Positions 34,331 to 49,437 of a stretch of DNA of 64,000 bases are shown piece by piece. The notes beneath the pieces were generated by a model, which did no database searches, was not told the origin of the DNA, and worked only from the letters and a program-made list of their open reading frames with translations. A program made the translations under genes and the position numbers. Origin of the DNA: Anadara kagoshimensis (lineage: Eukaryota; Mollusca; Bivalvia; Arcoida; Arcidae); the NCBI GenBank assembly GCA_021292105.1, contig CM037870.1, positions 68,737,260-68,801,259 on the forward strand, written 5' to 3'. The number at the start of each line of letters is the position of its first letter. Position 1 is the first letter of the stretch.

Positions 34331-37300
34331 AATAACCTTTAACAAAACCATGTCATGCATTGCTGACATGTAAAATAAATCATGTTGCACTACAAGATGT
34401 ACGTGTAGGGCATATAATTTAAAGTGGGTGGCTGTATGCACTTGTTATGAGACCGTTGCATGATTGTGTGAATCAATTGAATGATAATGCCACAGATAGT
34501 GATATTGATGAATGAAAAGAAATCGCTAGATATGACTGATATATTCCAGAGATTCTCGTGACGTTCAGGATAGTTTATGTCTTGCCGATTACAGTACTTG
34601 CAGTACTTTGATTTTAAACTTTTAATAAATTTCAAATTATCAGCTGGATTTAAACAATATATTTGTTTTAATCACATTTATTTACAAAAGAAATATATTT
34701 TAGCATTTTGATTCATGCTTTGATGTTAAATGTATACTTTTATTTTATTTTGTCTTGAAGCTTGTGTCGGAATTTTGAAAAATAACATTGAAATATTTAA
34801 ATTTTAGCCTAAACAGTCTTAATTAGCTTTCTAGTCAATGTAAAATACATGAAATGCTATGATTACATGAGAACAGATTTATTTTATTTATCAAATCTCA
34901 GAAAGTGTATATTTGGACAGTTATAAACTAATAAAGATTAATTCTTGGGGGAAAAACACTAATTGACCTTTTACCTTTTATCTACCAAACCAAGGGTCAA
35001 TCAGTCTGGCAACAGGTTGATTCTTGACTTCTAACCTATAATGATATAAGACAGCTATGTTGCCAGCTTTGGACACTCATGTCCCCCTATTGTAAAATTT
35101 CAATTTTTTTCCACCAGACTAGACCTTAGTCAAAGAATATTGACTGTTCACTCAATTCCACTCAAAAATTAATCGAAATTATATGGTAAGGGGTATAGCA
35201 CCGCACGGCTAGTCGGCAAATGCAAAATAGACTATGGTTAAAAGGTAATGGGGAGTAACTCCAAAATCCCAAAAGCTGAATGAAGACATCATGTGAAAAG
35301 TTTTATTTTAGGTTGTAAAGTTACAGTTTATATTTATTTTACATAAACATTGCTATCCTTTGCTTGATTCAAATTTTACAGCTTTGTTGACAAGAACCTT
35401 TAAGATACAATCGTATGCTATTAAAAAATCTTTTATGGGGTTGAATATTCATACATTAACACATTATAAATCCAGAAATATGTATAGGGCCTTTAGATAA
35501 GTGACCGTGTGATATAGGTCTTACGGATCATAGTGCCTTTCATCGCCTATAATAGGTTCTTTACTCGACACAGAAACAAGGATGGGTTATAAGATTTGTC
35601 CGAGTTCGCTTGTCGAAATCGAAGTTCGATAGTTTTAAACCGGGCACTCCGGTGTTCCCCGCCATACTAGAATTGATTGTCTTTCGGAATCTGGATGGGA
35701 TCACTGGGCTAAATTACTCCATCTTCTTCTCCTCCACAAGTACATATATTTCTCCTTAACATGAACTAAGGTCCGTTATGTAACATTTCGGAGATGAACC
35801 ATGGATAATGCTAGGACCAAGTTGTATAGTGCAGAAAACACTTATTTTGTCTTCCATTTGTACCCCAACACATTTCATTTAGTGTAACTTAGTTGAATTT
35901 TGTGTTCATTTTTAGGCTTTTGTCGGCCAAAATAAAAAAATGCTAAGTGGCGGATACAAATGTACATAAATAAACTTCACGATATTTATGTCTTGTCACA
36001 CCAGACTATACCAGTACTATACACGGTACGTATTACCTCTGAAAGTTTTAAAAGAAGAATAGCTAATGTTGACCTTGTTTACAATAACTTCAATTTGGAG
36101 TTTAGACAGGGTTTCAAATGATTAACTTGACATTCACAGTTTAAATTCCATATGCAAATAAATATAAGCAAACTCAGGTGAGATATGAGTGTCGTTCTAC
36201 AAAAAAACATTGACTTATTTTTTTATAATAAAATGTGTGCAAATTAAAGTTGGGAATTGCGTTTCAAGTTTTTAATAAAAAGGGATTTTATATGATAACA
36301 TCTTGAATATATTACAAAATGTAAACGTTAGTCTTGCTTCAGTAGCAAAAAGTTAAAACGGCAACATTGAAAACATGCAGTGTGGTTAAAGATATAGCTT
36401 TATAATACTGCAAGTTTTTTATAAGCTAGACAAGGTGTGGAGTGAATGACCTGCTTCTTTTAATGACAGGTTTACTTGTAAACATTGTGTCCTTATTCTA
36501 TGGTAATGTGTGTATCACTACTGTATTTCCATAAATTTATTGCACATCGTTTTAATTAAGTGTTTTTTTTTTATTTAAACACGCGCTCGTTAAACTATAA
36601 AAATATAATAAATTTAAAAAAATAGTGACCTAACGTATTTTTTCTTTGAAATGGAAATCTTCTATATATATTATTGGAACTATAGAAAATGTTGGAACTT
36701 TGACCAAGTCTATACACCTATTGGGCCTCATTCAAATCTACAGCAGGTATTTAGGTTCAGGTAAATGCATTTGAATTCATATCCAGATTATACCGGTTTC
36801 ATGACACTATTACCTTTGAGAAAGGATGTCATTATTATAGTTAAAGAAAGTGTTGATTTTTAATAACAAAATATTTGTTTGACAAATGTTTGAAAAGACT
36901 GTTATGTAACACAGAAAGAGTTTTGAAAAAGAACTGACGTGCAATAGGTATGGGTTTTTTCCAGGTGTGATCGCCATGAATATTCTAATCATAACATCAT
37001 CTTGAATGTAGCCTAGTGAAAAGGTACATAAGGGATAATTTCAACTTGGTTTTTACAGTTAATTTGTTTTATAAAATCTTTAAAGAAATATCTCTTTGTA
37101 CGTGTCATTTCATCTGCTACCACTTTTTTGAAAATTCATATTCAACCTACTCTCACTTCAAATTTAAGGTTTTCTTACCTGGGAGTGGGTGTAAAGGTTG
37201 ACGACACCCTTTAGTACAGAATGGAAAACATATAAACTTATACAACTTAGGTATGCATTTCTATTTCTGTTTTCTTTGATTTCTGTATTAAATGACACTT

Positions 37301-37607
37301 GGGGAAAGTATTATTTTTGTTATTATTATTTTTTTTTAATTTTCAAGATGTAATGAATTCATGTAAATATAGTAGTAGTGGTTAAACACGGTTTAACATT
37401 GTTGATTTACCTCACTCGACACAGCAAATGCTTCTGTATATTTTTATACGTGTGTTTACTATATGACAATATGGTCCATATCTCACTGCCGCCAAGAGCA
37501 AAATTATCCGTATTACCAATCTGACCTTTATCATTCAGTTATTCATAGGGCCATTTGTCGGATCTTCGCATGTTAAACGGGAAATCGGATACTGAAATGA
37601 AAAATTC
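34331..37607. other. Long AT-rich intergenic region
   Basis: No ORF above 81 codons and no recognisable domain. It precedes the alkaline phosphatase start, so promoter and any untranslated exon should lie here. I see no TATA-like element I would defend. A SINE-like scrap lies near 35,560-35,660. Confidence 0.5.
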
Positions 37608-37674
37608 ATGATGGCGAAGTTACAATTTTTGTTGACTTTTAAATTGTGTCTAGTTGTCCTAAAACTGTCACAAG
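37608..37674 (+). CDS. Alkaline phosphatase exon 1 (signal peptide)
   Basis: It begins with two consecutive ATGs (37,608 and 37,611) and encodes [20 protein letters not shown] then SQ, a typical secretion signal. It ends CAAG before GTAAGT, leaving one base of a Gly codon. That phase fits the acceptor at 43,604 exactly. Identification rests on signal character, splice site and phase, so the distance (5.9 kb) keeps it below certainty. Confidence 0.8.
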
Positions 37675-38686
37675 GTAAGTGTTTAATGATATATCTCTTA
37701 GGTTTTGTTTTTGTCACACAAAACTTTTTTTCTTTGTTTACCTGTTCGACAAATTATTTAATTCTGTCAAAAACAGATTCGGTATAGGTACATGTATAGT
37801 ATAGGTATTTGTATAAGAATGTGTGCTGTGAATGAGTAATGGTGTTTTACACCTTCACTTATATCGAAGCGGTTATTTATGGGATGGTGGGGATAACCGG
37901 CGTTACCACAGAAAACCATCACGTTATCATGTTACTTGCTTTCTAGTTTCCATCAACCGAAATAGTTTACCGTCACATGGAAAGAATATGGAATCAAAAA
38001 CAAACAGCAGCCCTTGTTCAAACCGTTGAAGCTAGCTAATTAGATTAAACGCATGCACTTCCACCAGGGAAGTGAGACCTGGTGTTCTGGAAGGGATACT
38101 CATTTCCTGTTTAGCTAGCTGCTCCCGCCTCGTGTGCAATCAAAATTGGGAATGAAAGGAAGGCGAATTATGGGACATTAAATATATCCAGGATATTTTT
38201 TTTATATAGAGACATCATACTTATCAACAATATTGTGATGACGGCCATAAAACTCTTTGCTTCTGTAGACCGACATCTAAGTTTTAGCAGTTCGCCGACC
38301 ACTACCCCTTTGCCTTATATTATATTGGTGGTCTCTAGTGGCCGCTAAAATGACAGTGCCTTTGCTTATCGAACTATCACTTTGTATCCGGACTACAAAC
38401 TAGAGGCAGACGGCTTCTATGTATGGGTGCCAGGAGAAGTTTTTGCAATAACACGGGTTTTATTATAAGTACTTTGTAAGGTGACAGAGTATGAAACATA
38501 CTCCGACTTAAAGAAGCTTTGTAGCAACAACTCTTGATTTTTTTGTATAAAATTATTCTCAAAATTGATCGACTGTAAGTTTGAATTCTCGTCTGGAGCC
38601 CCAATCGTTGGCCGACTTCAATTGGCTACGAAATTTTCAGCAATTAAAATCAGCTAATTATAATTGTCCCCAGACCAACGGCTGAA

Positions 38687-38739
<53 letters not shown>

Positions 38740-41700
38740 GTATACAAGTTAACCAGTTTAAAGCTGTAATAAATCCGATAAATTCTCTCTGCAGATCAAA
38801 TCAGAATACTGATCGCACATAAAATAACTGAAGCGTAAAGATACCGATTTGTCATGTTGGTATTGTTCCGCTTGAATGACTTCTGTTTTGATTCGTAAAT
38901 TTAAATTTTAAAGTTTTGACCAACTTTCTTAAATATGACTTGAATTTCAATATAATTTGAATAATTTTGTTTGTGAAAATCACTATTAAGAAACATTAGA
39001 TTTGAATTTGTAAGCAGTTTGTCCCCCTTGCACCATATGTGTGAAATACAATGTACGCCTATAACCACGTAGATAATAAACAACACGCGTTAACACATGA
39101 ATAAACACTATATTTTAAAAATGGTCATCAACATTTCACAGGCTTTAATAGATAGAGACATGTGGTCGAGTGGTCTGAGCTTGAGCCTAACGATCGCACG
39201 TTCTCTCGTTGTCTTAAAAAGTGTACCACGTGATCAATAACCGTACGTTTGGAGGTTTAAGAAACAGTTACACTGCAAATTCATAGATCAGCACAAACGA
39301 GAGATCACATTGCAAGCCGGATATCCCAATTTATGGTCCGTTTAAATCTGTGTGTTGTTTTACTTCAAATGATTTAAAGCACTCAAAATTCTTAAAATTA
39401 CTGAACCATTTGATTTTAATATAAATTCAAAACGTGTTATAAATGCATACGGCACATTAATTACAGCCAACGAAGTCTCACTGTGGTACAGCGTACACGG
39501 GATATTAAAGCACAAAGTGAGCAAAACAGCCAGTGTAAACAACACCAGCGTGAGTCGAAAGCCGATTTTTGACTTATCTGTTCATTTTACCATGTGATGG
39601 TGTACTGGGGCATCAATCGGACACATAAACGTTTCTATTGAAATAGTTAACTGCATCTGATACACTGTTTAAACTTTGAAACAAATTGATAAAGCGCAAG
39701 TGCTCACCTCTGATTTTGCCGTCGCCGGGAGTTTCTGTACAATATTTCAATTTTCACTTCTTAATTAAAAATTCTGAAGCGTACAATTCCTCTAGGATGT
39801 TAAGAACTACATGTCGACCAAATTTCAGCTCAATGTATTGAGATATAAAGGAGCAGGAGACGTTGGAAAATAACATGCGGTGTACTGGGAATTGCAAAAA
39901 CGTGTACTGGGTATTGGCAATTAAGGAGCAAATAGGTGTACTGGGAATTGAGAGGTCAAATATCTTGCCAGCTGTGCGATTTTCATGTTTTAATGAATTT
40001 ATATAGAAATTTATACTTCTTTTTCAATGACAAACACAACAATTAATTATCTAGTGAAAATCTTCAACATCTGTAATTATTATTCATGCATTATAGACGA
40101 GATGAAGATGAAACATACATAGACCACATCTTAAACACATATTTCCCCGATATATGTGGATTGAGAGAGATCTTAGTGTTTACTAAACCATTACAAAGTC
40201 CCATATGTAATGTCAAAATATAATCCGTTCTTAAATGGTTAAAGTTTGACAGTGTCATAGCAAATTCAACTAGTGAAAGTAAAGGGAAAAAAACTTTGTA
40301 GTTTGGAACTGAGCAGGAAAATGAACATTACAATTTGAGAAATCTTTTAAAATATTTTATAACCTAATGTCATTAGATCGAATCGACCAGCTAAAATATG
40401 ACTTATTTATATCAAAGGTCAAGATGAGACGGTCGTCGGAAGGAGGTATCTGGTGTAAAACAGATCCACAAATGTGACGAGAGCAAACGTCTTGAAACTG
40501 ATTAATAAATAAAAAGTTTTAACAATATAACACATTTTTTCATTTTTTTTTGTCATGTGTTTATTTTGAATTTTTATTTACGACGGCGAATCAATAAGAA
40601 ACCAGCTTAACTTTTTTTTCTAGATTAGATCCACCTCTTCTTTTTAATGTAATTCAGTGCCCTCTAGTGTGATGCACTTGTCCATCACCCCAGAACTGAA
40701 AAAGACAGGATCACTCCTCAACTGTCTTCACGACTTCTTGGTCAGACCTGTAATGTCGTCCTCGGGTATCATTTTTCAATTTTGGGAAAAGAAGTCGCTA
40801 CGAGCTAGGCAGAATGTGGTATTTCGCCCCACAGCCTTCATTGTAACTTTGCAACTGTGTACTCTTGCGTTGTCCTGTTGCTGCGGTTTCACGGATATCA
40901 GTTCTCAGGTGGTCTAGCAAGTTTGCATATAGTACACTCCAGTTATCATTGTACTTCTCTTTGGTTAAAAGTAAAACACAATAACACCTTTTGCGTCCCA
41001 AAATACTGTGGCCATCACCTTGCCATTAGACTAATGCTTCTTAACCTTCTTTGACCTAGGGGACCCAGGCCCTATCCACTGACGACTCTGTGCTTTATTG
41101 TCTGGCTCATATTATTGTACCAAAATCTCGTATACAGTCTTTAGAATCTTTTGACATAAACGCTTCAACAATAGGGCGCTGTATACTGATGCTTTGGTTG
41201 TCAAAAATCCGCTCGATAGATATTTTTAAATTCATGTGTTCAGAAAGCAAATATAGTTTTATCAAATAATATAGAAAAAATCCTAATGTCAACCGATTCA
41301 ATTTTCTGCAAATCCACGATGAAAGCTAAAATTTCATGTACATGTATTCAAAATTTTCAGTTTTTAGACACTGCCATTTTAGACCTGTAGTTTATCATAT
41401 TACTACGCGAACAACCATAGCATTTCAGAAATAATGCACTTGGTAAAATATTATATACATTTTTTAACTCTTTAATATCGAATGTGCAACTCAAAAATAA
41501 TTATGTATTCCGTTACGCTCTGCAAAAAAGTGCCTAAAACTATACTGACACCTCGATACGCGTGTAATTTTGTATGGTATAAAACATGTTTTGAAACAAG
41601 GCACAAAAATATTGACCGTGTCGGACAATAGGAAATGGGTTGTTGGTTGGTTGGTTAACGTCGCATTAGCAATTTCCCAGCTATTCGCGACGAGAACTAT

Positions 41701-44700
41701 TAATTTTATTAATCTATAAACAAGTTCGTGTATGCATGTGAAGTGCGAGTGTGTTTTATGGTTTGCCTTGTATTAGCATACACTCAGGGCGACTTTAACG
41801 TGCTAGCTCACAGAGTCAGTATGCCGCAGACAAGCGTACCACTCCCCAGGCACATTATACTGATACCAGGTAAACCAGCAAAGGCCAACGGCAAGGAAAA
41901 ATCACTTTCCCACGTGTGGTCTGAGTGGGACTCGAACACACAGCGGTGAGAGACCCTGAATTTGTAGACTGGTGTCTTGTTCATTAGGCCACCGCGGCCT
42001 CTCAATCGGAAATGGGATAGGATGGTCCCTCGTAAAATGAGATATAATGCTATATTGTCTTTTTTGAGTCTAGTGGCATTAACGTAAAGACCACCTCTAA
42101 ATAAGAACAGCTTGTGTATTGAAGCCAGTATGTTCTATGTAAATGCAACCTACATACTGATAACGGTGCACAATTCCGGCCACTCATAAGTGATGCTGTT
42201 TAAAACGTGATATATTTTACCTTGAATCGGCAATTTTTAATCATTATATAGACAAGAACAAGTTCTTATAATAATAAAAATAAGGTATTACACATATACC
42301 AAGCACAAACTGGCTGCAGTTTCACTATCATTTCTTAAGAATTGTCTGATTTAAATAGGCTACTTTTGGTGGAACAGCACATCTTTACTAAACTTTCCCC
42401 CATTTCTTGAATTTAATAATTTTCCGTAACTGCATCATAAGTGATGAATAGTATGTGTCATTGATTGTTTGTCCCTTTTGGAGATAACCTACCACCAGAA
42501 TATGATCAGCATCACTGGAAGCCGAGGTCATACCCTCTCCAGCTGATGTAACAGTATTGGTATTTTTTCAGGGTGATCAAGTGGGCCACTGGGGTTAAAT
42601 GATGAACCCACGTTTCATCCATAGTAACTAATCTCTGAAAAAAGCACACAACAAAGTGCACTTGATGTGCTTCTGACCAATTGTCAGATGCCTTGGTAAG
42701 TTGGTACCCAACTAAAAGCATTTCTCATTGCAAGATTTTCTGTCAGAATTAAATGTAATACATGTATTTACTGTGAAATGCCAACTGGCTACATACCATT
42801 CTGTAACTCGCTTGTCAGTCGTAACAATATCATAAACTTTATTGACCTTTTCTGGGGTTGCATCAATGACAGACCTTCTAGAACAAGGGCCTTTCTGTTG
42901 CGTTTATATCCCACAACCCACATTTTTACTTTTAAATTTGAAGGTCATATTTTCCTAGTGTGGATACCATATTAGTTTGGATATACTTAAGTGTTAAACA
43001 TTTTTATGAAACTATTGAATCACTTTATGTCTCTTAATATTGGCAATCTACCTAAATTTCTTTAAAATTTGGGACTTGAAAGTAATGTTATACACGATTC
43101 CCGGTAACCGTAATTTTGCAATTCCCAGTACACTAAAACGATGATGAGAATCAATTCCCAGTACACCGCGTCGATCTTTCAACGTCTTCTGCTCCTTTAT
43201 TTCGCAATACATTGAGCTGAAATTTGGTCGACATGTAGTTCTTAACATCCTAGAGGAATTGTACGCTTCAGAATTTTCAATTAAGAAGTGAAAATTGATA
43301 TATTGAACAGAAACTCCCGGCGACGACAAAATCAGAGGTGAGCACTTGCGCTTTATCAATTTGTTTCAAAGTTTAAACAGTGTATCAGATGCAGTTAACT
43401 ATTTCAATAGAAACGTTTATGTGTCCGATTGTTGCCCCAATACACAATCACATGTTAAAATGAACAGATAAGTCAAAAATCGGCTTTCGACTCACGCTGG
43501 TGTTGTTTACACTTGCTGTTTTGCTCACTTTATGCTTTAATATCCCGTGTACGTTGTACCACAGTGAGCCTCTGCTTAACAAAAAAATATTCATTTCATT
43601 TAGGTACAGATTGGGAAAAGTTAGCCCAGGATAAATTAGCCGAGGCGGAAGCTTTACGACCAAACCTAAACGTAGCCAAGAATGTGATATTATTCGTCGG
43701 AGATGGATTAGGCTTATCCACAATAACTGCAGCCAGGATATACAAAGGACAGCTTAATGGAAATCCGGGGGAAGAAACCATCCTCGCATTTGAGAATTTC
43801 CCAAATGTTGCTTTGTCTAAGGTAAAAAACCACTTGTAGTGCGCCAAAATATGCAGATTCAGTCCCGTCGTATTCAAAGCGCTATATTTATTTGGTCATC
43901 TATTTTGATGCTGTTTTCGATATTGTAACATTGAGATGATATTTCACAATTCAAACCCGTCTCTAGAACAACTGTACAACATAATGTAATACAACTTTTA
44001 TTGTCAATTGCCAACTCCAAACAAATTCACTAAGGCACTATCTCACGATCCACACTTTTGATTTCCAGTAAAACGATAAAGGTTTTTATACAGTAATTCA
44101 AAATATAATGGCCGTAACTAAGAAAATGCATAAGGTTATACGTCAGTACGCTAAGTGATAAAATACTAAGCACATATTTAGACTACTGATTGTAGACTTT
44201 GTTCGGGCACTGAAGTAAATGTCTGATAGTATTGCAAATGAACCACATTGTGGCCACAACCATAAATACATTATATTTAAATGAAACTTTCAGACGTATG
44301 GTAGTGACACTCAGGTTGCTGATTCTGCCCAGACGTCTACAGCAATGCATGCCGGGGTAAAGGGTAATTGGGAGACAGTGGGTGTAGATGACACAGTAAA
44401 GTCTGGTGATTGTATAGCGGTCAAAGGACATGAAGTTAATAGTATCCTTCATTATTCCAAGATGGAAGGTAAAATTCTGCCATTGACATTAGACATACGT
44501 TTTCTCCTGTCGCCCAGGTTTATCCGCCATCCCTTAACTTTTTTCATAATAAACTGATGAATTTGTCTCAACAAATGTATCTACAACACTTTACGGTCGT
44601 GAAATTAATTCTTTAGGAGTGCAGTAAAGTGAAGTGATGTTGTTTTACTTCTCAATCAAATCTTTCACTTTTATGGAGGCGGTCAGTTCTGATATGGTTG

Positions 44701-47700
44701 AGGAAATCGGAGTACCCGGAGAAAGCAACCAAACTTTGGCAAGCGAACTGACAGACTAAGATCTGTCCCGACTAGGTTTCTAGTTTCAAATATTTCACTT
44801 ATACCGAGACATCATCGGCTATAGGCGAAGATGTAGAAATTTTTGTGAGTTGCATTATACCACAGGGTTCTATATCTTGCCACGCCTACTGTGACACGGG
44901 ACTTCGTTCATTTTAAGTTCCCATCCGAAAGAATCGTGACTTTCATTTCGTAATACCGAGTGCTGGGCGAAAGAAGTCGCTACCCACTTGGACCAGGCCC
45001 GGTTGGGGTTATAATCTACAATCTCCCACTTACGTAGCGCGCACTTTACCAACTGAGCTACCGCAGTGGTGATCTTATGATAAGGTTATCGATTTACATA
45101 AGCATGATCTAGGAGATTAATGTAAGTGTTATATTGTTTATAAATCTGTCTCGGATGTTGATAAATCCAATCTGCTTACAACATTACAAACACCTACTGT
45201 GTTTAACTACATGCAAAGTGATGTACGCGCGTGTAGCAATGCATATGTATTGTATGGATCGTTGTAAAAACAGATTTAGAACAGAGCAGATGGTGTACTT
45301 TTTGTTTTTTTATTTAAATATAGATACGTAGATACCCTAGTTTTCATGTCAAGAAAATTTGTAACGTATTATAAGCATTATAAGCATGTGAAAGGTCATG
45401 GGTTTGTGGGTTCGAACCCCGACAGGGATGTGACCAAAACATTGAAATAGTTAGTAACTGTTCTTTCGCCAGGCATTCGGCATTGATAAATGTAAGTTAC
45501 GGGGTTCTTCATAAAAGACCTTAGAAAACTTAAGTTTCTTGAAACGGCATGCTTAGCACGTTAAATGTTATCCATACAAAGGTCAAATCCCTGCCACTTC
45601 GTCTATAGCTTGCGACATCTCGATAAAAATGAAATAATTTTGACGGGGGCGTAAAATCCAATCCAATTAATGAATCGTCTAAATTAAACAGCTCCAATCT
45701 TATTCTTTACCATTGTGTTCAGATAGCAATGTTTGCAGTATTTTGTTGTATTGTGACGTCATGGTTCAATGCTTGTGGAATCGGTGTCCAAATGTTTGTC
45801 GCTTTCGTCGACACCCTGGCCTATGAAGTTAGATATCAACAAAATAGCATATATAACAAACTTACCAAAAATGTTAATCACAAATCACGAATTTATCACC
45901 CCACGTAATGGTATTTGTCTAACTTAAGATTTCGCCTGGATACCACATGCTTCCTTTTTAAGAAACATCTAAAGTAAATTTAAATCTTAAAATAGAAAGT
46001 TATATCCTAAAGTGCTCTAACTTCGTGTTAGCATCAAGTTCGTTACATTTCGTTTATACCGGATATCAATCATAGGAAGCACAACACTGCACATGTTCAA
46101 AGTCAAAAAGGCGCCCTAAGTGTTCAACTTTTCATTCTTTGTTAGAAAAATGCAAAAATATTTTAAAAAATAAGAAAACATATAAAAATATCGGAAATTT
46201 TAATTTTTAGACAGATTTTACTATTCCTAATTTGTTCTAAAACTATCTCTTTATTTTTTCGTCACATGTAATATAAATCAAGATGTAAACTATGCCGTCT
46301 GCACATGGAGTCTCTGACCTATTTATCCGATCCTCATTTGAAACATTTTGTACCAGGTAAATTTAGTTTTTAGCGAAATAAAAAACGTGTAATACTTACG
46401 CCATTTTAGTAAAATATATGCATTTTTCACTATATAATATGATGTAAAAACGGGTGTAAAAACGAGGTCAATTGCTCATGTCATACCGGAAGTGTATGCT
46501 CGTTTTTTACTGTTATAAATTTTATTTTTTTAACAAATTTTGTTGTAAATCTAGACTACTAAAAATATTTCTTTTAGAAAAAATAAGTTTTTTAGGCATT
46601 GATCACGTGAAATCACGCAATCCGGGAGACCTCCCACGAACTTTCCGCCCGTTCTTCAAAATAGCATCTAACCTGAGGGTATAGTTTACAAACGATGTTT
46701 ACCGGTATATAACGAAATTAGACGAGGTTATTTCTGTGACAAGAAATTTGAAATGAGATTCAAATGTTTATTGTTTTCTGAAGTTTGCCCATTAATTTTT
46801 TGACACAAACTGTTAGTGCCACGAACTTAGAACACACAAGGATGCTTTTATGCCAAATATAATTATATGATTCTTTCAATTTTAATTGCAAGGCAAATCT
46901 ATTGGTGTTGTCACTACTGCACGTGTAACTCACGCAACACCAGCCGGAGCTTATGCCCACAGTGCAAATCGGTACTGGGAGAGTGATGTTGACATGGTTG
47001 GAGTGGACGGTAACTGTAGTGACACAGCATGGCAGTTAATATATGATAACGACATTGATGTAAGATATTTTTGTTACTGATACTGTATAATAATTATTTC
47101 TATTCGTGGTGTTCCAATTTTTGTTGTTCTAAGAAAAATGTAATTTTTAAGGGTGATATAATTATCCTCGATTTGTGGTAATCAGATTATCGATAAAGGT
47201 CCGTAATATACATGTATAGTATTTCGTTGACATGTAGATTCGTGATTCATGGTATCCACGGGAAAAAAGACAATTAGGACACCACTAAAATAATCAGTGT
47301 AACAATATAATATCTATTATAGATGTTTTTATCCCCAATCGAAGTTAAGGGAAATATAACATTTACTACATTTGTTTAGCCAATATTTTCCCGCCAATTT
47401 TCTATTTTCCGTAACTCTTCAACAAATCTTTAATAAAACTTCAAAGGGGCTTTTTTAGGCATGGGCCGAGTCGATGTAACATTGCCTCTTCTAATTTTTA
47501 TCATGCACATTGTTTAAACAATTTAAATGTCTATAATTTCCAAAAATAAAATGGAATTGCGCATGATCATTGTTTAGACACAGTTAAATCACTATAATGT
47601 GACGTCCAACAATCGATTATTTAAACGAAGGACTGTTTTGTGTTGAGTTAAACATACTTCTGTTTTGGTGAATTCTAAATGCTGGAAGATAGATTACTCT

Positions 47701-49393
47701 TTCATATTCCTGGTAACATTCGAATTTAAAAACTAGCCATTTACGTTTTTGCAGGTTGTCCTTGGTGGCGGAAGACGCTCTTTTCTTCCTAAAGGAATGG
47801 ATGATCCAGAATTGACCAGTCCTTCTTCAAAACAGAGAAATGATCGTTTGAATCTAATTGAGGTTATGTTAGTTTTCATTTACAATTTACATGTATTTAA
47901 ACACTTGCTTATTACTGTAAAGTAAGCCACATTGCAGTGTACGTGTAGATCTCCAATTTGACTACCAACTTGTATTGTCTGCTACGAAGATGTGGAGTCG
48001 ACAGAAGTGTAATAATCCGGGCGTTTTACACACAAGTCAATATTTCAAGACGGTCAAAACTGGAATGGTAGGAAAACCGGGTATTATAAGAAAACCATTT
48101 GATAATAAGCAAACTTTGTTGACAAAAGTTCTGTCCATAGTTATCAGGAAGACATTCTTTATAATGATACCGAAATATTTGATTTATTTTTAAAATATAA
48201 TTTGGAACACTTAAGACAACCAATGCCTTGTACTTTACTAAAATATAATTATTTTATTATTTTTCTTTTTACATTAAGGGTAACGTCTCTCAATGGGGTC
48301 TGTAAGTCTTGCCATATGACCAACTGCAAGGATTTGCGATATTTCGCGTGCATAATAGGCACCGTGTATATTAGCGTTTCATAACAGTTGAGAATTTGAC
48401 GGAACTGAAGGCAATGTCTGTTCCATGTCGTTTAATTGCGGGAAACATTATTTTACAATATCGATATCTGGGTACAAATTTATCATTTTAATCAATATTT
48501 ACATATATTATTTGTGTCTATAGGTTTGGGAGGAGAAGCAGAGCTCTTTAGGTAGACGTTATAAATATGTGTGGAATAACACAGATTTTAATAATATAGA
48601 TCCCATGACAACAGACACAGTATTGGGTATGTATGTCCATGACAACAGACACAGTATTGGGTATGTATGTCCATGACAACAGACACAGTATTGGGTATGT
48701 ATGTCCATGGCAACAGACACAGTATTGGGTATGTATTTCCATGACAACAGACACAGTATTGGGTATGTATGTCCGTGACAACAGACACAGTATTGGGTAT
48801 GTATGTCCATGACAACAGACACAGTATTGGGTATGTATGTCCATGACAACAGACACAGTATTGGGTATGTATGTCCATCACAACAGACACAGTATTGGGT
48901 ATGTATGTCCATGACAACAGACACAGTATTGGGTATGTATGTAGATTTAAAGTGTTGACCATTTATGTGTGTTCCTTGTGTGTGTTTCTTGTTTCCATTT
49001 GTGTTCCATCATTGAGATTGATTTCATCATTTTAACATTGATTGTACAGTAGTTGTATTCTGTGAAACAAGGTGTTGAATGATAAAATTTTGAAAAAAAT
49101 GGTTTATGACAAAAATATTATTAGAACAAAAATAAAACTATTAATTGTAAATTTCCAGCTTTGAAGGGCACATTGATTGTAGTTGTTAAATGTAAAACAA
49201 ACAATTTTTCTATAAACTAACAATGGAATTATTGGAAGATATGTAAGTTTAACACACAGAAATATTAATTCTTTTTTGTAATGCTCAAATACTAGTCGCT
49301 AGTTTGCACCGCGTTGATAATCTCCATCCAATTTTAATAAATTATTAGTATCATTATTTTAATCATTATTGTTGTTGCTGTTGTTTTTGTTGG

Positions 49394-49437
<44 letters not shown>

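Noticed and set aside
43513-43839. Single-exon start of alkaline phosphatase at 43,513
   Set aside because: This frame begins without an ATG and gives no convincing signal peptide. The AG at 43,602-43,603 and the phase-1 match to exon 1 at 37,608 explain the gene better.
44995-45066. Functional tRNA gene
   Set aside because: Box A and B are present, but the stems do not pair into a cloverleaf and the sequence continues into a SINE body.
48548-48962. Three minus-strand ORFs of 102-124 codons
   Set aside because: They are the three frames of the 34-bp array read antisense to the phosphatase gene. With a 34-bp unit every frame is visited, so they are artefacts.
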